Origin: Mycobacterium sp. URHD0025
GTDB lineage: Bacteria; Actinomycetota; Actinomycetes; Mycobacteriales; Mycobacteriaceae
NCBI RefSeq assembly: GCF_000426065.1
Contig: NZ_AUEQ01000009.1
Location: 1 to 64,000, forward strand
DNA length: 64,000 bases
Direction: 5' to 3'
Below, in pieces: positions 29,944 to 38,938 of this stretch (positions within the stretch are counted from its first letter, which is position 1; every line of letters begins with the position of its first letter). The notes below the pieces were generated by a model. It was not told where the DNA came from. It worked only from the letters and a program-made list of their open reading frames with translations, and searched no databases. Position numbers and translations under genes: made by a program.

Positions 29944-32120
29944 CCACCCACGTCCTGGGTATCCGGCACCACGGTCCCGGATCCGCGCGTGCCGTGGTAT
30001 CGGAGCTGGACCGCATCCAACCGGACATCGTGGTGATCGAAGGGCCGGCCGATGCGGACCGGCTCACCACCGACGTGGATGACACCGACATGGTGCCACC
30101 GGTGGCGATCATGGCCTACGCGGTCGACGACCCCGCGGTGTCGGCGTTCTGGCCGTTCGGCGGCTTCTCACCCGAGTGGCAGGCGCTGCTGTGGGCCGCC
30201 CGCCACCGGGTGCCGGCGCGATTCTGCGATCTGCCCGCGGCCACTGTGCTGGCCCAGCGCGACCAGCGGCACGCGGACCAATCGCGGGTTCGGGTCGACC
30301 CGATCGCGGCACTCGCCGATGCAGCGGGCTACGACGATCCCGAACGCTGGTGGGACGATGTCGTCGAATCACGCACGGATGGAAGCGGATTCGAGGCGAT
30401 CACCGAGGCCATGGGGACAGTGCGGGAGCTCGAACCCGACGAGGACGACATAGGCGAGCAACAGCGCGAAGCACACATGCGTCAGGTGATCCGCAAAGCC
30501 GCCAAGGAATTCTCGACGGTCGCCGTGATCTGCGGGGCCTGGCACGCTCCCGCACTGGCTGGGAAACTGCCTCCGGCAAGCGCGGATTCGGCACAGCTGC
30601 GCGGCCTGCCCAAGGTCAAATCCGCGACGGTGTGGGTGCCGTGGACGCATTCGCGGCTGGCCGCGGCGTCGGGCTATGGCGCGGGTATCCGCTCGCCCGG
30701 CTGGTATCAGCACGCGTTCCTGGAGAGGGAACGTCCGGTGGAAACCTGGCTCACGCTGGCGGCCAGGGCATTACGCGACCACGACATCTTCGTCTCCTCG
30801 GCCCACGTCATCGAAGGAGTCCGGCTGGCCAACGCGCTGGCTGCGATGCGGGGCCGGGCCCATCCCGGGTTGAGTGAGGTCAACGAGGCCACCGAATCCG
30901 TGCTGTGCGAAGGGTCCGACACCCGATTCGGGCTGATCGTGCGCGAGCTGGTGATCGGGGAACGGCTTGGCGGCATTCCCGAACATCTGCCGATGGTGCC
31001 GCTGCTCGCCGACATCACCAAGCAACAAAAGTCATTGCGCCTCAAACCCGACGCAGGTGCCAAGCAGGTCACCCTCGACCTGCGCAAGCCGAACGACCTC
31101 GCGAAGTCCCATCTGCTGCATCGGCTCGCCGTGCTCGACATCCCATGGGGCGAACCCGAGCTGACGACCGGGCAGGGCACGTTCAAGGAAGCCTGGACCC
31201 TGCAGTGGCAACCCGAGTTCGCCGTGAAGGTCGTGGTGTCGTCGGTGTGGGGCAACACGGTGTACCGCGCCTGCAAGGCCAAACTGGCCGATACCGCCGA
31301 GAACGCGACGCATCTGGGACAGGTCACCGCGGCGATCGAGGCCGCTCTGCTCGGTGGGGTCGACGAAGCGGTCCCGCAACTGCTCGCGATCCTGGAGAAC
31401 AAGGCCGCCGTCGACCGGGACCTCACCGAGCTCATGGCGGCCCTGCCCGCGCTGGCCCGGTCATTGCGCTACGGCGATGTGCGCCGCACCGACGCGGGTG
31501 CGCTCGGTGTGGTCACCACATCGCTGCTGCGCCGCGTCAACGTCGGCCTGCCCGCGACGCTGACCGGGCTCGGCCCGGACGCGGCCGCCGAAATGCTGGC
31601 ACACGTCAACGCGGTCACCGACACCGTCGACCTGCTCGATGCCGACATCCGCGGGGAGTGGCTGGCCACGATCGCGCGTCTGGCCGATCGCGACGATCTG
31701 CACGGCAGCCTGGTCGGCCGTTTCGTCCGCATCGGTGTCGACGGCGCGGTGTTCACCACCACCGAAGCGGCGCGACGCATGCGCCGCGCCTTGAGCATCG
31801 GCGCACCGGCCGACGAGAAGTCGGCCTGGATCGAGGGTTTTCTGTCCGGCAGCGGGCTGCTGCTGGTGCATGACACCGAACTGCTTTCTGTTATCGACGA
31901 ATGGCTGACCGGTTTGACGGCAACGGAGTTCACCGACGTATTGCCGCTGGTGCGTCGGACCTTCAGCACCTTCGACGCCGGCATCAAACGCAACATCGGG
32001 CATGCGGTGGCCACGGCAGGCTCCGCTGTCCACACCGAATTCGCCATCGACGCCGAACGCGCCCGCCCCGCGGTGATCGCGGCGGCGGCCATCTTCGCAC
32101 GAGGTATCGCCCATGACTGA
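29940..32120 (+). CDS. DUF5682 protein of the SWIM-MoxR-vWA cassette
   Basis: A 726-residue protein. Its first 45 residues read like a beta strand-helix-strand unit, LGIRHHGPGSARAV...L..IQPDIVVIEGPADA, the hallmark of DUF5682. The pattern (GxRHHG, then PD-VVIEGP) resembles the beginning of TraB/TIKI/EreA-type metallohydrolases, so a hydrolytic active site is possible. Further conserved His/Glu are in ICGAWHAPAL (about residue 195) and REAHMRQV. The C-terminal 400 residues are helical. GTG 29940 overlaps the ATPase stop by four bases. It is the largest and probably the effector or substrate-handling member of the cassette. Activity is unproven. Confidence 0.75.
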   Translation: MTTHVLGIRHHGPGSARAVVSELDRIQPDIVVIEGPADADRLTTDVDDTDMVPPVAIMAYAVDDPAVSAFWPFGGFSPEWQALLWAARHRVPARFCDLPAATVLAQRDQRHADQSRVRVDPIAALADAAGYDDPERWWDDVVESRTDGSGFEAITEAMGTVRELEPDEDDIGEQQREAHMRQVIRKAAKEFSTVAVICGAWHAPALAGKLPPASADSAQLRGLPKVKSATVWVPWTHSRLAAASGYGAGIRSPGWYQHAFLERERPVETWLTLAARALRDHDIFVSSAHVIEGVRLANALAAMRGRAHPGLSEVNEATESVLCEGSDTRFGLIVRELVIGERLGGIPEHLPMVPLLADITKQQKSLRLKPDAGAKQVTLDLRKPNDLAKSHLLHRLAVLDIPWGEPELTTGQGTFKEAWTLQWQPEFAVKVVVSSVWGNTVYRACKAKLADTAENATHLGQVTAAIEAALLGGVDEAVPQLLAILENKAAVDRDLTELMAALPALARSLRYGDVRRTDAGALGVVTTSLLRRVNVGLPATLTGLGPDAAAEMLAHVNAVTDTVDLLDADIRGEWLATIARLADRDDLHGSLVGRFVRIGVDGAVFTTTEAARRMRRALSIGAPADEKSAWIEGFLSGSGLLLVHDTELLSVIDEWLTGLTATEFTDVLPLVRRTFSTFDAGIKRNIGHAVATAGSAVHTEFAIDAERARPAVIAAAAIFARGIAHD

Positions 32121-33267
32121 CGAGACCATCTCCGACGAACGGGACCGCCGGTGGCGGCTGGTGCTGGGGTCGGATGCGGAGTCACTGCCGAGCCTGCAAG
32201 GCGGCGACGTCGAGATGGACAAAGCGCTGTCGGCGCTCTATGACCGCAAAGGGGGACTCGGCGGTTCGGCTCCATCGGTGGCGCGTTGGCTGGGCGATAT
32301 ACGAAAGTACTTCCCCAGCACCGTGGTTCAGGTCATGCAGCAGGATGCCATCGAACGGCTCAACCTGCGCATGCTGCTGCTCGAACCGGAGATGATGGAC
32401 AGCGTCGTACCGGACCTGTCTTTGGCCACCACGCTCATCACGCTGGGGCAGGCCATTCCCGACGAATCCAAGGCATCGGCCCGGGCCCTGGTGCGTAAGG
32501 TCGTCGAGGACATCGAGCGGCGCATCGCCGACGGCACCAGGGCCACGCTGCGCGGGGCGCTGTCCCGCAATGCCCGCACCAGCCGTCCGCTGGCGTCCGA
32601 CATCGACTGGAACCGCACCATCGCGCGCAACCTGAAGACCTTTCAGCCCGAACTGAACACGATCATCCCCGAACGGCTGGTCGGGTTCCGCCGCGCCGGC
32701 CGCTCCGTGACCAAGGACATCGTGTTGGCCATCGACCAATCCGGATCGATGGCCGAATCGATCGTGTACTCCGCGGTTTTCGGCGCGGTGATCGCCTCGA
32801 TGCGGTCGCTGCGCACGTCGCTGGTGGTGTTCGATACCGAAGTCGTCGACCTCACCGACCTGCTCGACGACCCCGTCGACGTGCTGTTCGGCACTCAACT
32901 CGGCGGCGGCACCGACATCAACCGGGCCATCGCGTACTGCCAGACCCTGATCACGCGCCCGGCAGACAGTATCTTCGTGCTGATCTCCGACCTCTACGAG
33001 GGTGGCGTCCGCGACGAGATGCTCGCCCGCGTCAGGCAACTCGTCGACGCGGGCGTCCAGGTGGTCGTGCTGCTGGCGTTGTCCGATTCGGGCGCACCGT
33101 CGTTCGACCGGGAGATCGCCGCCGATCTGGCCGCCATGGAGATCCCGGCGTTCGCCTGCACGCCCGACGCGTTCCCCGAGCTGCTGGCACTGGCCATCAA
33201 CAAGGGCGACATCCGCGGCTGGGCGGACCGTACCGGCCTTGCCCAGCGCGGGATGGACGCGCCCTAG
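32113..33267 (+). CDS. vWA-domain protein (MoxR partner) of the SWIM-MoxR-vWA cassette
   Basis: A 384-residue protein. The N-terminal half is helical, and the von Willebrand A domain is about residues 195-370. The MIDAS metal site is complete: D-x-S-x-S in AIDQSGSM (about residue 212), Thr in GGGTDIN and Asp in LISDLYEGG. Such CoxE-like vWA proteins bind client proteins through a metal ion and hand them to a MoxR ATPase. Start ATG 32113 overlaps the preceding gene by 8 bases. The stop TAG is shared base-for-base with the convergent ipdF stop (CTAG at 33264-33267), so the cassette ends exactly at the KstR2 block. Confidence 0.88.
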   Translation: MTDETISDERDRRWRLVLGSDAESLPSLQGGDVEMDKALSALYDRKGGLGGSAPSVARWLGDIRKYFPSTVVQVMQQDAIERLNLRMLLLEPEMMDSVVPDLSLATTLITLGQAIPDESKASARALVRKVVEDIERRIADGTRATLRGALSRNARTSRPLASDIDWNRTIARNLKTFQPELNTIIPERLVGFRRAGRSVTKDIVLAIDQSGSMAESIVYSAVFGAVIASMRSLRTSLVVFDTEVVDLTDLLDDPVDVLFGTQLGGGTDINRAIAYCQTLITRPADSIFVLISDLYEGGVRDEMLARVRQLVDAGVQVVVLLALSDSGAPSFDREIAADLAAMEIPAFACTPDAFPELLALAINKGDIRGWADRTGLAQRGMDAP

Positions 33268-34055
33268 GCCCGCTGGCTGGAAACCGAGATGACCTCGCCG
33301 GTGAGGTAGCTCGAGTAGTCGCTGGCCAGGTAGGCGATGGTGGTGGCGATCTCCCACGGCTCGGCCGCACGGCCGAACGCCTCGTCCGAGGACAGCCGGT
33401 CCAGCAGAGCCGCGTCGGCCGAGCGCTCCAGGAACTTGTGCCGGGCGATGCTCGGCGACACCGCGTTGATCCGCACCCCATATTCGACGGCTTCGATTGC
33501 GCTGCAACGGGTCAGTGCCATGACGCCGGCCTTGGCGGCGGCGTAGTGGGACTGCGAGTGCTGCGCGCGCCAGCCGAGAACGCTGGCGTTGTTGACGATG
33601 ACGCCGCCGTGCTCGACGTCGCGGAAGTACCGCAACGCAGCGCGGGTGGCCCGCATGACGGAGTTCAGCGTCACGTTCAGGACGCGGTCCCACTCGTCGT
33701 CGGTCATGTCGACCAAAGGCGTCTCGCCACCGAGGCCGGCGTTGTTCACCAGAACGTCCAAACGCCCCATCTTCTCGACCGAGCGGGCGATCAGCGCGTC
33801 GACCGCCTCGGTGGAGGTGACGTCGCACACCACGGCATCGACCCGGCCGAGGCCGAGCTCGGCCAGCTGGTCGCGGGTCTCGTTCAGGCGCCGCTCGTGG
33901 TAGTCGGACACCACGACGTCGGCACCCTCCAGCAGCGCGCGGCGCGCGGTGGACGAGCCGATGCCGGTGCCGGCAGCAGCGGTCACGAGGACGACCTTGC
34001 CTTTCAGCAGGCCGTGGCCCTCAACCTCTTTGGGGGCTATGGAGAGATCGCTCAT
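33264..34055 (-). CDS. ipdF: IpdF, short-chain dehydrogenase of steroid C/D-ring catabolism
   Basis: SDR of 263 residues (Rv3559c is 262). Cofactor motif VTAAAGTGIGSS near residue 25 (a slight variant of TGxxxGxG), NNAG, Ser in NNASVLG and YAAAK for Tyr/Lys. IpdF oxidises the 5-hydroxyl of the bicyclic HIP-derived CoA thioester in M. tuberculosis. ATG 34055 shares its first base with the last base of the fadE30 stop (TGATG), so the pair fadE30-ipdF is read leftwards from the KstR2 box at 35220. The upstream continuation of the frame into fadE30 is not coding. Confidence 0.92.
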   Translation of the reverse strand: MSDLSIAPKEVEGHGLLKGKVVLVTAAAGTGIGSSTARRALLEGADVVVSDYHERRLNETRDQLAELGLGRVDAVVCDVTSTEAVDALIARSVEKMGRLDVLVNNAGLGGETPLVDMTDDEWDRVLNVTLNSVMRATRAALRYFRDVEHGGVIVNNASVLGWRAQHSQSHYAAAKAGVMALTRCSAIEAVEYGVRINAVSPSIARHKFLERSADAALLDRLSSDEAFGRAAEPWEIATTIAYLASDYSSYLTGEVISVSSQRA

Positions 34056-35203
34056 CAGCCTTTTACCTCTCGGGGTAGACCGAGCACCCGCTCGGCGATG
34101 ATGTTGCGCTGGATTTCGTTGGACCCGCCGTAGATGGTGTCCGAACGCGAGAACAGGTAGAGCCGCTGCCACTCGTCGAACTCCCCGTCGGGCAGCGTCA
34201 GGCCGGCCGTGCCCTGCACGTCCATGGCGATCTCGCCGAGTTCGCGGTGCCAGTTGGCCCACAACAGCTTCGACACATTGTCTTGGCCGGGTTGCTCGAC
34301 GTCCATGGTGGCCAGCGCGTAGGACCGCATGGCCTGCAGACCGGTCCACGACTCGGTCAGCCGCTGACGGATCAGCGGATCGTCGGCGGCACCGGTGCGC
34401 TTGGCCAGCTCGACCAGGTTGGAGTGCTCACGGGCGTAGCGGATCTGCTGGCCCAACGTGGACACCCCACGCTCGAAGGTCAGCGTGCCCATGGCCACGC
34501 GCCAGCCGTCACCGGGCTGGCCGACCACCAGCGACGCCTCGGTACGGGCGTCGTCGAAGAACACCTCGTTGAACTCGGAGTCACCGGTCAGCTGGATGAT
34601 GGGGCGGATCTCGACGCCCGGCTGATCCAGCGGCACCAGCAGATAGGACAGGCCGGCGTGCCGCTTGGAGCCCTTTTCCGTGCGTGCCACCACGAAGCAC
34701 CACTGCGCCCAGTGGGCCAGTGACGTCCACACCTTCTGGCCGTTGATCACCCACTCGTCACCAACCAGCTCGGCCGTCGTCGCCACATTGGCCAGATCGC
34801 TACCGGCGTTGGGCTCGGAGTAACCCTGGCTCCACAGCTCGGTGACATCGAGGATCTTGGGCAGGAACCGCTGCTGCTGTTCGGGGGTGCCGTACTCGAT
34901 GAGCGTCGGCCCGAGCAGTTCCTCGCCCAGGTGGTTGACCTTGTCGGGCGCGTTGGCGCGGGCGTACTCCTCATAGAAGGCGACGCGATGCGCAACCGAC
35001 AGCCCTCGGCCGCCGTGCTCCACCGGCCAGCCGAGGCACGTCAATCCCGCGGCGGCGAGATGCTGATTCCACGCGCGACGCTCTTCGAAGGCTTCGTGTT
35101 CACGCCCCGGTCCACCAAGGCCCTTGAGTGCCGCGAATTCGCCAACGAGATTGTCTGCGAGCCACTGCCGGACCTCGGCCCGGAACTCCTGGACCTCTAT
35201 CAC
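34055..35203 (-). CDS. fadE30: FadE30, acyl-CoA dehydrogenase acting on HIP-CoA
   Basis: FAD-dependent acyl-CoA dehydrogenase of 382 residues (Rv3560c is about 385). Visible landmarks are the FAD-binding WSQGYSEPNAGSDLA region (about residues 124-138), the beta-domain NGQKVWTS.AHWAQW and the C-terminal GGSNEIQRNIIAERVLG with the FAD/dimer contacts. In the pathway it desaturates the propionyl side chain of HIP-CoA, the first beta-oxidation step. Start is GTG 35203. Transcribed divergently from fadD3 with the KstR2 operator between them. Confidence 0.93.
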   Translation of the reverse strand: MIEVQEFRAEVRQWLADNLVGEFAALKGLGGPGREHEAFEERRAWNQHLAAAGLTCLGWPVEHGGRGLSVAHRVAFYEEYARANAPDKVNHLGEELLGPTLIEYGTPEQQQRFLPKILDVTELWSQGYSEPNAGSDLANVATTAELVGDEWVINGQKVWTSLAHWAQWCFVVARTEKGSKRHAGLSYLLVPLDQPGVEIRPIIQLTGDSEFNEVFFDDARTEASLVVGQPGDGWRVAMGTLTFERGVSTLGQQIRYAREHSNLVELAKRTGAADDPLIRQRLTESWTGLQAMRSYALATMDVEQPGQDNVSKLLWANWHRELGEIAMDVQGTAGLTLPDGEFDEWQRLYLFSRSDTIYGGSNEIQRNIIAERVLGLPREVKG

Positions 35204-35219
35204 CCCTGTAGGCTAACCT

Positions 35220-35233
35220 ACCAAGCACTTGCT
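35220..35233. promoter_or_regulatory. KstR2 operator between fadE30 and fadD3
   Basis: ACCAAGCACTTGCT matches AnCAAGnnCTTGnT. It is 16 bases upstream of the fadE30 start and 17 bases upstream of the fadD3 start, so one site controls both promoters. Confidence 0.92.
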
Positions 35234-35250
35234 TTGTTAAGGGAGCATCG

Positions 35251-36855
35251 ATGACCGGGGCACACCACCCGCTCGTGAGGCCAGATCGCCGTACCGTCCC
35301 AGCGGTACTGGACCGGGTCGCCGTGGAGTTTTCCGACCACGAAGCGCTGGTCACTGCCGGCGGGGCCGGCGATTCAGCAGGTGACCACAAGCGCCTCACG
35401 TATTCGGAACTGCGGGCGCATGTCCGCCAAGCCGCGGCGGCGATGATCGACCTCGGTGTCGCACCCGGCGATCGGGTGGCGATCTGGTCGCCCAACACCT
35501 GGCACTGGGTGGTCGCCTGTCTGGCCACCCACTACGCCGGGGCGCAGGTGGTGCCGCTGAACACCCGCTACACCGCGAGCGAGGCCACCGACATCCTGGC
35601 CCGCACCGAGGCTCCGCTGCTGATCGCCGCGGGCGAGTTCCTCGGCTCGGACCGCACCACCGAACTGGACCGGGACGCGTTGCCCGCGCTGCGGCACATC
35701 GTGCGGGTGCCCGTCGAGAAAGAGGAGACCGGCGACCAGTCCTGGGACTCCTTCTTTGCCCGCGGGACCGACCTGGATGCCGTGGACGCACGCGCCGCGG
35801 CGGTAGAACCCGACGACGTCTCCGACATCCTCTTCACCTCCGGCACCACCGGACGCAGCAAGGGTGTGCTGTGCGCACACCGCCAGTCGCTCGACGGATC
35901 GGCAGCGTGGGCGGAGTGCGGGCAGCTCACCAGCAACGACCGCTACCTCGCCATAAACCCGTTCTTCCACAACTTCGGCTACAAGGCAGGCATCCTGCCC
36001 TGCCTGCAGACCGGCGCGACGCTGTACCCGGTGCTGACATTCAAGCCCGAACAGGTCCTCAAAACCATTGCCGAACAGCGCATCACCGTGCTGCCCGGCC
36101 CGCCGACCATCTTCCAGACCCTGCTGGACCATCCCGACCGCTCCGAATACGACCTGTCCTCGCTGCGCTTCTCGGTGACCGGCGCGGCCGTGGTCCCGGT
36201 GGTCCTGATCGAGCGGATGCAGTCCGAACTCGACATCGACATCGTGCTGACCGCCTATGGCCTGACCGAGGCGGCCGGATTCGGCACCATGTGCAGTGCC
36301 GACGACGATGCCGTGACCGTGGCCACCACCTGCGGCCGGCCCATCGCTGATTTCGAACTGCGCCTGGATGATTCGGGGGAGGTGCTGCTGCGCGGGCCGA
36401 ACGTCATGCTCGGCTACCTCGACGATCCGGCCGCGACGGCCGACGCCATCGACACCGACGGCTGGTTGCACACCGGCGACATCGGGACCCTCGACGCGCG
36501 CGGCAACCTGACCATCACCGACCGACTCAAGGACATGTACATCTGCGGCGGGTTCAACGTGTACCCGGCCGAGATCGAGCAGGTGCTGGCCCGGTTGGAC
36601 GGCGTTGCCGAGTCGGCGGTGATCGGCGTCCCGGACGAACGACTCGGCGAGGTCGGCAAGGCGTACGTGGTGGTCAAGCCGGGCGTGACGCTGGATGAGG
36701 CCGCCGTGATCGCCCATACCCGCGAGCATTTGGCGAACTTCAAGGTGCCGCGATCAGTGGAGTTTTTGGATGTGCTGCCGCGAAATCCGGGCGGCAAGGT
36801 GATCAAACCGGTGCTGCGGAGCAGAGGGACCCGAGAAGGGGTGCAATGGACCTGA
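35251..36855 (+). CDS. fadD3: FadD3, HIP-CoA synthetase
   Basis: Adenylate-forming acyl-CoA synthetase of 534 residues. P-loop ILFTSGTTGRSKG (about residues 191-203), YGLTEAAGFGT, GWLHTGDIG and the catalytic Lys in NPGGKVIKP near the C-terminus are all present. FadD3 (Rv3561) converts the C/D-ring acid HIP to HIP-CoA, which is both the pathway entry and the KstR2 effector. ATG 35251 has GGGAG upstream. First gene of the operon fadD3-fadE31-fadE32-fadE33(-aspB); fadE31 starts 10 bases before its stop. Confidence 0.94.
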   Translation: MTGAHHPLVRPDRRTVPAVLDRVAVEFSDHEALVTAGGAGDSAGDHKRLTYSELRAHVRQAAAAMIDLGVAPGDRVAIWSPNTWHWVVACLATHYAGAQVVPLNTRYTASEATDILARTEAPLLIAAGEFLGSDRTTELDRDALPALRHIVRVPVEKEETGDQSWDSFFARGTDLDAVDARAAAVEPDDVSDILFTSGTTGRSKGVLCAHRQSLDGSAAWAECGQLTSNDRYLAINPFFHNFGYKAGILPCLQTGATLYPVLTFKPEQVLKTIAEQRITVLPGPPTIFQTLLDHPDRSEYDLSSLRFSVTGAAVVPVVLIERMQSELDIDIVLTAYGLTEAAGFGTMCSADDDAVTVATTCGRPIADFELRLDDSGEVLLRGPNVMLGYLDDPAATADAIDTDGWLHTGDIGTLDARGNLTITDRLKDMYICGGFNVYPAEIEQVLARLDGVAESAVIGVPDERLGEVGKAYVVVKPGVTLDEAAVIAHTREHLANFKVPRSVEFLDVLPRNPGGKVIKPVLRSRGTREGVQWT

Positions 36856-37988
36856 ATTTCGACGACGAGACCGAGGCCTTTCGGGCCGAGGTCCGTGAAT
36901 TCCTGGCGGCGAATCGGGAACACTTCCCGACCAAGTCGTACGACACGCTTGAGGGCTTCGAACAGCACCGCCGTTGGGACAAGGTGCTTTTCGACGCCGG
37001 ACTGTCAGTGATCGCCTGGCCCAAGGAATACGGCGGCCGCGATGCCACCCTGCTGCAGTGGGTGGTGTTCGAGGAAGAGTACTTCCACGCCGGCGCCCCC
37101 GGCCGGGCCAGCGCCAACGGCACGGCGATGCTGGCACCGACACTGTTCGCGCACGGCACCGAGGAACAACTCCAGCGCGTCCTGCCGAAGATGGCCAGCG
37201 GCGAGGAGATCTGGGCCCAGGCCTGGTCGGAGCCCGAGTCAGGCAGCGACCTGGCCTCGCTGCGCTCGACGGCCACCAAGGTCGACGGCGGCTGGAAGCT
37301 CAACGGACAGAAGATCTGGAGCTCACGCGCGCCGTTCGGTGAGCGCGGGTTCGGCCTGTTCCGATCCGACCCGGAAGCGCAGCGCCACAAGGGTCTGACC
37401 TACTTCATGTTCGACCTCAAGGCGCCCGGCATCACCGTGCGACCGATCGCCCAGCTCGGCGGCGACACCGGTTTCGGCGAGATCTTCCTCGACGATGTGT
37501 TCGTGCCTGACAACGACGTGATCGGCGGCGTGCACGAGGGCTGGCGCGCGGCGATGAGCACGTCGAGCAACGAGCGCGGCATGTCGCTGCGGAGCCCGGC
37601 GCGCTTCGTGGCCCCGGCGGAGCGTCTTGTCGCTCAATGGAAGTCCAATCCTGACCCGGTCTTCACCGACCGCGTCGCCGATGCGTGGATCAAGGCGCAG
37701 GCCTACCGGCTGCACACTTTCGGCACCGTGACCCGGCTGGCCAACGGCGGTGAACTGGGCGCCGAGTCGTCGGTGACCAAGGTGTTCTGGTCGGACCTCG
37801 ACGTCGCCCTGCATCAGACCGCTCTGGACATGCAGGGACCCGACGCCGAGCTGGTCGATCACTCGACCGAGGGGCTGCTGTTCGCTCTGGGCGGCCCGAT
37901 CTACGCCGGCACCAACGAGATTCAACGCAACATCATCGCGGAGAGATTGCTCGGCCTACCGCGTGAATCGGGAGGGAAGCCGAAGTGA
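36846..37988 (+). CDS. fadE31: FadE31, acyl-CoA dehydrogenase subunit
   Basis: Acyl-CoA dehydrogenase of 380 residues (Rv3562 is 377). FAD-site segment AWSEPESGSDLASL (about residues 122-135), NGQKIWSS and C-terminal YAGTNEIQRNIIAERLLG are conserved. In mycobacteria such steroid dehydrogenases are alpha2-beta2 heterotetramers, and FadE31 pairs with FadE32 or FadE33. It overlaps fadD3 by 10 bases and fadE32 by four, supporting stoichiometric expression of the subunits. Confidence 0.93.
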   Translation: MDLNFDDETEAFRAEVREFLAANREHFPTKSYDTLEGFEQHRRWDKVLFDAGLSVIAWPKEYGGRDATLLQWVVFEEEYFHAGAPGRASANGTAMLAPTLFAHGTEEQLQRVLPKMASGEEIWAQAWSEPESGSDLASLRSTATKVDGGWKLNGQKIWSSRAPFGERGFGLFRSDPEAQRHKGLTYFMFDLKAPGITVRPIAQLGGDTGFGEIFLDDVFVPDNDVIGGVHEGWRAAMSTSSNERGMSLRSPARFVAPAERLVAQWKSNPDPVFTDRVADAWIKAQAYRLHTFGTVTRLANGGELGAESSVTKVFWSDLDVALHQTALDMQGPDAELVDHSTEGLLFALGGPIYAGTNEIQRNIIAERLLGLPRESGGKPK

Positions 37989-38938
37989 ATTTCGAGATCG
38001 ACGAACAGCAGCGGGACTTCGCGGCCAGCATCGACGCGGCGCTGGGCGCCGCCGACGTCCCGGCCGCCGTGCGCGCGTGGGGCGACGGCGACACCGCGCC
38101 CGGCCGCAAGGTGTGGGCCCAACTGACCGACCTCGGGGTGACCGCCCTGCTGGTGCCCGAGAAGTACGACGGCATCGACGCCAGCCCGGTCGACCTGGTT
38201 GTGGCCCTGGAACGGCTCGGCTACTGGGCGGTGCCCGGCCCGGTGACCGAATCCATCGCCGTCGCACCGGTTCTGCTGGCGAACGACGAGCGGTCCGCCG
38301 GTCTCGCCTCCGGTGAACTGATCGCCACGGTCGCCATGCCGCCACAGGCACCGCGTGCCGCCAACGCCGATTTCGCCGGACTGACGCTGCTTGCCGCCGA
38401 CGGACAGGTCGGCGAGGCCACCACGAGCGCTGCTCACGATTCCGTCGACCCGGCCCGAAAGCTGTTCGACGTCACCGCTTCCGGTGACACCCAGGCTGCC
38501 GACACCGCGCGGGCGTACGAGTTCGGTGTCCTGGCCACGGCCGCCCAGTTGGTCGGTGCGGGACAGGCCATGCTGGATCAGTCCGTCGAGTACGCCAAGC
38601 AGCGCGCGCAGTTCGGCCGGATCATCGGCTCGTACCAGGCCATCAAGCACAAGCTGGCCGACGTGCTCATCGCCGTCGAACTAGCTCGTCCACTGGTCTA
38701 CGGCGCGGCACTGTCGCTGGCCGAAAACTCCTCCGACACCGCCCGCGACATCAGCGCCGCCAAAGTCGCTGCCGCCGACGCCGCGCTGCTGGCCGCCCGT
38801 TCAGCGCTGCAGACCCATGGCGCGATCGGGTTCACCCAGGAACACGACCTGTCCCTGTCACTGCTGCGCGTCCAGGCGTTGCGCAGTGCCTGGGGCGATC
38901 CGACCGCACACCGTCGTCGACTGCTGGAGGCCCTCTGA
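37985..38938 (+). CDS. fadE32: FadE32, acyl-CoA dehydrogenase subunit
   Basis: A 317-residue protein of the short acyl-CoA dehydrogenase branch that forms heterotetramers. The C-terminal helical domain contains QRAQFGRIIGSYQAIKHKLAD (in part QFGRIIGS, IKHKLAD, about residues 211-226) and LQTHGAIGFTQEHDL. Starts with GTG overlapping fadE31 (GTGA). Like Rv3563 it is shorter than a canonical dehydrogenase (about 380) and likely shares its FAD site with FadE31. Confidence 0.92.
   Translation: MNFEIDEQQRDFAASIDAALGAADVPAAVRAWGDGDTAPGRKVWAQLTDLGVTALLVPEKYDGIDASPVDLVVALERLGYWAVPGPVTESIAVAPVLLANDERSAGLASGELIATVAMPPQAPRAANADFAGLTLLAADGQVGEATTSAAHDSVDPARKLFDVTASGDTQAADTARAYEFGVLATAAQLVGAGQAMLDQSVEYAKQRAQFGRIIGSYQAIKHKLADVLIAVELARPLVYGAALSLAENSSDTARDISAAKVAAADAALLAARSALQTHGAIGFTQEHDLSLSLLRVQALRSAWGDPTAHRRRLLEAL

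Noticed and set aside
32182-33828. 548-codon minus-strand open frame opposite the vWA and ipdF genes
   Set aside because: Arg/Gly/His-rich shadow of high-GC codon bias; the plus-strand vWA gene with intact MIDAS and the ipdF gene explain the region.
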